A program made the translations under genes and the position numbers. Shown here piece by piece: positions 8,270 to 11,366 of a DNA stretch of 11,366 nucleotides. The DNA is taken from assembly GCA_021801945.1 (NCBI GenBank), contig JAKABE010000070.1, positions 1-11,366 of the forward strand. The letters run 5' to 3'. The number at the start of each line of letters is the position of its first letter. Position 1 is the stretch's first letter. The DNA comes from Acidobacteriota bacterium. Its GTDB lineage: Bacteria; Acidobacteriota; Terriglobia; Terriglobales; Acidobacteriaceae. The notes below the pieces were generated by a model. It had not been told where the DNA came from, ran no database searches, and saw only the letters and a program-made list of their open reading frames with translations.

Positions 8270-8410
8270 CGGGCTAGATACGCCTCAGGGAAAGAATCAA
8301 ATGCGGCGTTGGCAGCGTACCGTGCGGCTGACCATGGAGAAGGAGGCGCGCTGCCTCACACTGTACGCGGTCGGTCAAGCTCTCCAGGTCAGCGCCAAGC
8401 CCAATCGCGC

Positions 8411-8416
8411 TACAAT
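8411..8416 (+). promoter_or_regulatory. Candidate -10 element of the tRNA-Pro gene
   Basis: TACAAT (5 of 6 to consensus) ends 13 bases upstream of the mature tRNA 5' end, a suitable distance for a short 5' leader removed by RNase P. No strong -35 hexamer is found at the expected spacing, so the call rests on the -10 and its position. The 160 bases between xylE and the tRNA otherwise hold nothing that I can support. Confidence 0.4.
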
Positions 8417-8429
8417 CGAAGCACAGTGT

Positions 8430-8506
8430 CGGGGCGTAGCGCAGTCTGGTAGCGCATCTGCTTTGGGAGCAGAGGGTCGGGGGTTCGAATCCCTCCGCCC
8501 CGACCA
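8430..8506 (+). tRNA. tRNA-Pro (anticodon TGG)
   Basis: A complete cloverleaf can be folded by eye. The 7-bp acceptor stem is CGGGGCG/CGCCCCG with discriminator A and an encoded CCA end (8504-8506). The D arm contains the GTAGCGCAG...GGTAGCGC pattern. The 5-bp anticodon stem TCTGC/GCAGA encloses the loop TTTGGGA with anticodon TGG at 8464-8466. The T arm has GGTTCGAATCC. UGG decodes CCA and, with modified U34, other proline codons. It is 77 bases long and stands alone. Confidence 0.97.
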
Positions 8507-8524
8507 TCGTAATCCTTAGATAAT

Positions 8525-8564
8525 GCAAGCGATATGGCCGATTCCGGTCGTGCATCTGCTTTTT
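8525..8564 (+). terminator. Likely rho-independent terminator after tRNA-Pro
   Basis: About 20 bases beyond the tRNA CCA, TGGCCG and CGGTCG pair across the 4-base loop ATTC (6 bp including two G-U pairs). Flanking GAT/ATC and GCA/TGC can extend the stem with small bulges. TTTTT follows at 8560-8564. Hairpin plus T-run directly after an isolated tRNA gene fits a transcription terminator. Confidence 0.5.
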
Positions 8565-9057
8565 CCCGCCACATTGAAGTCGATGATTTTGAAGCGGTCA
8601 TTGTTGGTCTGCCCCCCCCGCAAAAAACTGAGAAGGTGAAGATGATGATGTCGACACTCTTCATTCAATCAATGGGGAGGGTTGATCGGGAATCCGAGGG
8701 ATTATTCCAAGGAATTCCGGGAGAGCGCTGTCCGTCGGCCTCCCGAAGAGCGGGAATGGTCTCAGGATACCGCGGAAATTCGGCTGGAGGGTGCTGACGC
8801 TTCGAGCTACCTGATAAACCGCAGACGTCGTCCAGTCCAGCACCGATCGCTGCCAATTGCGCCTAGGTCGTATTGCCGAACTCACAGCAGGACAGAAACC
8901 CTCGTTCACGAGTTCCGCGTTACCCGCCCCCAATGACTCAAGGCAAGCGCAAAATCTAGTGGAAATTGTTCTGCTGCGTGAATTGATTCTGCAAGAGCTT
9001 ACCGCTGTCTGACCCCGATCGTGACGAATCCTCGGCCCCGAACGGGTTAACCATGGC
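8565..9057. other. Gene-poor stretch between tRNA-Pro and the isc locus
   Basis: About 490 bases contain no reading frame with both a ribosome binding site and recognisable protein content. The open frames on both strands are low-complexity Arg/Ser/Pro-rich translations typical of shadows. The only protein-like signal is the possible transposase fragment listed separately. I saw a C8 run and an A6 run near 8610-8630 and three tandem ATG triplets near 8642. I saw no second copy of the tRNA 3' end that would mark an integrated element. Confidence 0.6.
8682..8780 (+). pseudogene. Possible decayed N-terminus of an IS3-type transposase OrfA
   Basis: The translated sequence NPRDYSKEFRESAVRR resembles the start of IS3-family OrfA proteins, which typically begin with a short basic stretch, then Y(S/T)xEF(K/R)xxAV and a helix-turn-helix. 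The following residues (EEREWSQDTAEIRLEG) only faintly resemble the expected helix, and no OrfB, inverted repeats or target duplication are visible. A GGGGAGGG stretch lies directly before the TTG at 8682 but is too close to serve a normal start. If real, this is a scar of an old insertion. A chance match over 16 residues is a serious alternative. Confidence 0.25.
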
Positions 9058-9222
9058 TTAAGAATCGTCCGAAACGCTTTCTGTTTCAGCGGAATCCTCA
9101 ATCTCCATGTCGTGGAACTCTTCGGAGTCAAAGACCTCGCCACACTCCAGGCACTCGACAAACTCTGTATCCTCGTGCCGGGAGACGATTCGAACTCTTG
9201 GATGTCTGCAGGCGGTCGCCAT
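9058..9222 (-). CDS. Small CxH/CxxC putative zinc-ribbon protein
   Basis: This is a 54-residue cytoplasmic protein with no signal peptide or membrane segment. It carries Cys5-x-His7 near the N-terminus and Cys24-x2-Cys27 in FVECLECGEVFD, a pattern suited to binding one zinc ion in a ribbon fold. The C-terminal third (about residues 34-54) is strongly acidic and Ser-rich and is probably disordered. The codon pattern and protein-like composition separate it from the surrounding shadow frames. The ATG at 9222 was chosen because the best minus-strand promoter predicts transcription starting near 9252, which excludes the upstream TTG at 9258. A GTG at 9243 remains possible and has GGAAAGA ahead of it. 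The gene is divergent from the Rrf2 regulator, so it may share control with Fe-S assembly; that link is inferred. I do not know a characterised homologue. A nucleic-acid or protein-interaction role is only a guess from the fold. Confidence 0.7.
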   Translation of the reverse strand: MATACRHPRVRIVSRHEDTEFVECLECGEVFDSEEFHDMEIEDSAETESVSDDS

Positions 9223-9258
9223 GGCTTGCGTCGCGAAAATCACTACTCTTTCCGCCAA

Positions 9259-9286
9259 ATTGTAGCGGTCTTTGCGTCCGTTGCAA
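9259..9286 (-). promoter_or_regulatory. Candidate sigma70 promoter for the small zinc-ribbon gene
   Basis: On the minus strand TTGCAA (9286-9281), a 16-base spacer and TACAAT (9264-9259) form a good promoter that predicts a start near 9252, about 30 bases before the ATG at 9222. A second candidate lies just upstream on the same strand: TTGACC (9319-9314), 17 bases, AACAAT (9296-9291). The gene may therefore have tandem promoters. Confidence 0.5.
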
Positions 9287-9362
9287 ATCGATTGTTGTGG
9301 AAACGAAGCTCAGGGTCAAGATTTTTTGCTCCCCGAGGCGTGCAAAGAGCATACGGATGGGC

Positions 9363-9392
9363 TTGAAACCCCGACAGAAACGGTCGTATACT
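9363..9392 (+). promoter_or_regulatory. Sigma70-type promoter of the isc operon, with possible operator
   Basis: TTGAAA (9363-9368), an 18-base spacer and TATACT (9387-9392) closely match consensus and predict a start near 9399, giving a roughly 23-base leader with AAGGAG at 9405-9410. Within the spacer CGAC (9372-9375) and GTCG (9383-9386) form a short inverted repeat. A near-palindrome, CTGAATTCGG, overlaps the end of the -10 element. Either could be an operator for the regulator encoded downstream, as Rrf2/IscR proteins often repress their own operon, but the match to known operators is not established. Confidence 0.6.
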
Positions 9393-9421
9393 GAATTCGG
9401 ATCGAAGGAGTCGGATATTTC

Positions 9422-9880
9422 GTGCTCAAGCTGACCAAGAAGGCGGATTACGGGTTAATGGCGCTCAAGTACCTGGCCGAACACCCGGAGATGTCCGCTT
9501 TGAGCGCCAAGGATGTGGCGGATGCCTACGGCATTCCGCCGCAATTGCTGGCGAAGGTGTTGCAGCGGCTCACCAAAACGGGGCTGTTGCGCTCCCACGC
9601 CGGGATGAACGGCGGCTATGCGTTAGCGAGGGATGCACGCGAGATTTCGGCCTACGAGGTGATTCATTCCATCGATGGGCCTTTTTTCATCACCTCCTGC
9701 ACCAAGGGGACCAAGTCCTGCGAACTGACCCCGAGCTGCACCATCAAGGAACCGCTTGCACGAGTCAACGAAACGATTGCCGGCGTGCTGAAGAGCATCA
9801 GCATTCAGGATCTGGCCGAGCATGAACATCCCTCGGGACAGGCGCGTGCTGGAGACGGCCTGGTTGCCCTAACATTTTAA
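9422..9880 (+). CDS. iscR: Rrf2-family Fe-S cluster-sensing transcriptional regulator (IscR-like)
   Basis: This is a 152-residue dimeric DNA-binding regulator. The N-terminus MLKLTKKADYGLMALKYLA is the classical Rrf2 start. The winged helix follows, with LSAKDVADAYGIPPQLLAKVLQ as helix-turn-helix (about 27-48) and GLLRSHAGMNGGYALAR as wing (about 54-70). A C-terminal loop holds Cys93, Cys100 and Cys106, placed to bind a redox-sensitive Fe-S cluster. Spacing is C-x6-C-x5-C. E. coli IscR has x5/x5 plus a His ligand three residues later, which is absent here, so the sensor chemistry may differ and NsrR-like function is not excluded. The start is GTG, with AAGGAG 11 bases upstream, a rather long spacing. 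Its place 71 bases ahead of iscS, with iscU beyond, supports the IscR role of adjusting Fe-S assembly to demand. It is probably autoregulated through the promoter at 9363-9392. Confidence 0.9.
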   Translation: MLKLTKKADYGLMALKYLAEHPEMSALSAKDVADAYGIPPQLLAKVLQRLTKTGLLRSHAGMNGGYALARDAREISAYEVIHSIDGPFFITSCTKGTKSCELTPSCTIKEPLARVNETIAGVLKSISIQDLAEHEHPSGQARAGDGLVALTF

Positions 9881-9951
9881 GGAAATTGAAGTTAGAAGCG
9901 AATAACCCCCTTCTGCTGATGGCGGAAAAGTGATGAGGACGGAGAATTGAG

Positions 9952-11205
9952 ATGAGTACAGTTGTCAGCCAAGTTGAGGCGCCGGCGGGTGTTCACCTGC
10001 CGATTTATATGGATAACCAGGCTACCAGCCCGCTCGATCCCAGGGTGCTGGACGCAATGATGCCTTATCTGACCACCAAGTTCGGGAACGCGGCCAGCCG
10101 CAACCATTCGTTTGGATGGGAGGCCGAGAAGGCCGTGGATGCGGCGCGCGAGCAGATCGCTAAGCTGATCGGGGCCACTGCTAAGGAGATCATCTTCACC
10201 TCCGGGGCCACCGAGAGTGACAACCTGGCCATCAAGGGTGTGGCGGAGATGTACCGTGAGCGCGGCAACCACATCATCACCCAGGTGACCGAGCACAAGG
10301 CGGTGTTGGACACCTGCAAGCGGCTGGAAAAGTACGGCTATCGCGTGACCTATCTGCCGGTGAAGGCAGACGGGCTAATCGACCTGGAAGACCTGAAGCG
10401 GGCCATCGACGACAAGACCATTTTGGTCACCATCATGGCCGCGAACAACGAGATCGGCGTGTTGCAGCCCATCCGCGAGATCGGCAAGATCTGCCACGAG
10501 AAGGGCGTGATCTTCCACACCGATGCGGTGCAGGCGGTGGGCAAGGTTGCCTTCAACGTGGTTGCGGACAACGTGGATATTGCTTCGATCTCCGCGCACA
10601 AGATTTATGGGCCCAAGGGCGTCGGGGCGCTTTACGTGCGTCGGCGCAACCCGCGCGTGCAGATCGCGGCGCAGATCGACGGCGGCGGCCACGAGCGCGG
10701 CATGAGGTCCGGCACATTGAACGTTCCCGGCATCGTGGGTCTGGGCAAAGCGTGCGAGATCGCTCTTGAGGAGATGGATTCCGAGGCGGCCTATCTGCGC
10801 GGCCTGCGTGACCGGCTGCGGGAAAAGATTGAAGCGGAACTGGATTGCGTTCACGTCAACGGCTCCATGGAGCACCGGCTGCCCGGCAACCTGAACATGA
10901 GTTTTCTGTACGTGGAGGGCGAGTCGCTGCTGATGGGCATTAACGACGTGGCGGTTTCCAGCGGCTCGGCTTGCACCTCGGCTACGCTTGAGCCTTCCTA
11001 TGTGCTCAAGGCGCTGGGCTTGGGCGACGATGTGGCGCACAGCTCCATCCGCTTCGGGCTGGGACGCTTCAATACCCAGGCCGAGGTGGATTACGTTGCC
11101 GCCAAACTGGTGGATATTGTCAAGAAACTGCGCGAGCTTTCACCCCTCTATGAGATGGTGAAAGAGGGCATTGACCTGACCAAGATCGAGTGGCAGGCGC
11201 ATTAA
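9952..11205 (+). CDS. iscS: Cysteine desulfurase IscS
   Basis: This is a 417-residue PLP enzyme that converts L-cysteine to L-alanine and carries the released sulfur as a persulfide to the scaffold IscU and to tRNA-thiolation partners. Visible signatures are [14 protein letters not shown] near the N-terminus, [11 protein letters not shown], His115 in TEHKAVLD (PLP stacking), HTDAVQ, the PLP Schiff-base Lys217 in [10 protein letters not shown], and the active-site Cys341 in SSGSACTS. That Cys sits in the long flexible loop of the group I (IscS/NifS) type. The C-terminus [15 protein letters not shown]...IEW follows the E. coli IscS tail that docks IscU. E. coli IscS has 404 residues, and the extra length here is mostly an N-terminal extension of about 11 residues. 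GGAG lies seven bases before the ATG. It is most likely co-transcribed with the regulator upstream and iscU downstream. Confidence 0.97.
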   Translation: MSTVVSQVEAPAGVHLPIYMDNQATSPLDPRVLDAMMPYLTTKFGNAASRNHSFGWEAEKAVDAAREQIAKLIGATAKEIIFTSGATESDNLAIKGVAEMYRERGNHIITQVTEHKAVLDTCKRLEKYGYRVTYLPVKADGLIDLEDLKRAIDDKTILVTIMAANNEIGVLQPIREIGKICHEKGVIFHTDAVQAVGKVAFNVVADNVDIASISAHKIYGPKGVGALYVRRRNPRVQIAAQIDGGGHERGMRSGTLNVPGIVGLGKACEIALEEMDSEAAYLRGLRDRLREKIEAELDCVHVNGSMEHRLPGNLNMSFLYVEGESLLMGINDVAVSSGSACTSATLEPSYVLKALGLGDDVAHSSIRFGLGRFNTQAEVDYVAAKLVDIVKKLRELSPLYEMVKEGIDLTKIEWQAH

Positions 11206-11209
11206 CGAA

Positions 11210-11290
11210 CAGCTTTTAGTTCTCAGCTTTCAGCGAGTCGTCGATTGGTGGACGGCATCAAATGAGCTGAAGGCTGGTAGCTGAAAGTTG
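11210..11290 (+). repeat. Long imperfect palindrome between iscS and iscU
   Basis: The arms 11210-11234 and 11266-11290 pair over 25 positions with one mismatch (C11222 against T11278). Several pairs are G-U, so the stem is better as RNA of the plus strand than as DNA. The loop is 31 bases. The arms are built from short AGCTTTCAGC / GCTGAAAGTT-like units, reminiscent of REP/REPIN palindromes. It begins five bases after the iscS stop and ends 44 bases before iscU. There is no T-run after it, so it may act in mRNA stability or processing rather than termination. Confidence 0.7.
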
Positions 11291-11334
11291 AAAGACTTAA
11301 CACGCGGCTTCCCCCGCGAGAGGAGAAAGGAACG

Positions 11335-11366
11335 ATGGCATATAGCGACAAAGTAGTCGACCACTA
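11335..11366 (+). CDS. iscU: Fe-S cluster assembly scaffold IscU, N-terminal fragment (cut by window end)
   Basis: Only the first 10 complete codons are in the window: MAYSDKVVDH, followed by an incomplete Tyr codon. This matches the E. coli IscU start (MAYSEKVIDHY) with conservative changes. AGGAG at 11321-11325 and AAAGGA at 11326-11331 precede the ATG. IscU accepts sulfur from IscS and assembles [2Fe-2S] clusters on three conserved Cys that lie beyond the window. The position after iscS is the usual isc order. Confidence 0.88.
   Translation, partial: MAYSDKVVDH

Noticed and set aside
8274..8664. Minus-strand frames across the tRNA giving GAEGFEPPTLCSQSRCATRL
   Set aside because: This is the familiar false protein produced by translating the antisense of a tRNA gene. 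The tRNA fold is complete.
8507..9057. A tRNA-integrated genomic island downstream of tRNA-Pro
   Set aside because: No integrase and no repeat of the tRNA 3' end were found within the window, and housekeeping isc genes follow within 600 bases.
8661..9161. A 166-codon minus-strand open frame overlapping the small zinc-ribbon gene
   Set aside because: It is a Ser/Arg/Pro-rich translation without motif or ribosome binding site, and it conflicts with the better-supported small gene.
1..11366. CRISPR array, toxin-antitoxin pair or phage-defence genes
   Set aside because: No regularly spaced repeats were seen, and none of the credible genes carries such domains.

Overview
The window looks like a chromosomal segment of an Acidobacteriota (Terriglobia-like) genome. 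This is inferred from the high GC content, a large Ig-like/beta-propeller lipoprotein, a TolB-like S9 peptidase, and an Rrf2-iscS-iscU cluster with a small CxH/CxxC protein beside it. No rRNA or marker gene is present to prove the phylum. No phage, CRISPR array or intact insertion sequence is visible.

Positions 1-3336: a TauE/SafE-type membrane exporter on the minus strand is divergent from a secreted S9-family serine peptidase (plus strand, catalytic Ser/Asp/His all present). Each gene has a candidate hairpin terminator. Positions 3572-6088: a large lipoprotein with a clear lipobox, Ig-like domains and a beta-propeller. Positions 6174-6788 (minus): the decayed C-terminal part of a Nif3-family gene, truncated at its 5' end and broken by two frameshifts. 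Positions 6824-8269: a XylE-like D-xylose/H+ symporter that begins where the Nif3 remnant ends. Positions 8430-8506: tRNA-Pro(TGG) with an encoded CCA, followed by a likely terminator and about 490 bases of gene-poor sequence that may hold a degenerate transposase OrfA fragment.

Positions 9058-11366 form an iron-sulfur cluster assembly locus. A 54-residue putative zinc-ribbon protein (minus) is divergent from an Rrf2/IscR-like regulator, which is followed by iscS (cysteine desulfurase) and the first 32 bases of iscU (scaffold). Both sides of the divergent spacer carry good sigma70-type promoters. A 25-position imperfect inverted repeat (24 positions pair as RNA, counting G-U) lies between iscS and iscU. 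The expected logic is that the Fe-S-sensing regulator controls its own operon, IscS supplies sulfur, and IscU builds the cluster.

I did not find a convincing new multi-gene system. The observations most worth following are the small CxH/CxxC protein next to the isc operon, the long iscS-iscU hairpin, the unusual cysteine spacing in the regulator, and the broken Nif3 gene against the xylE start.
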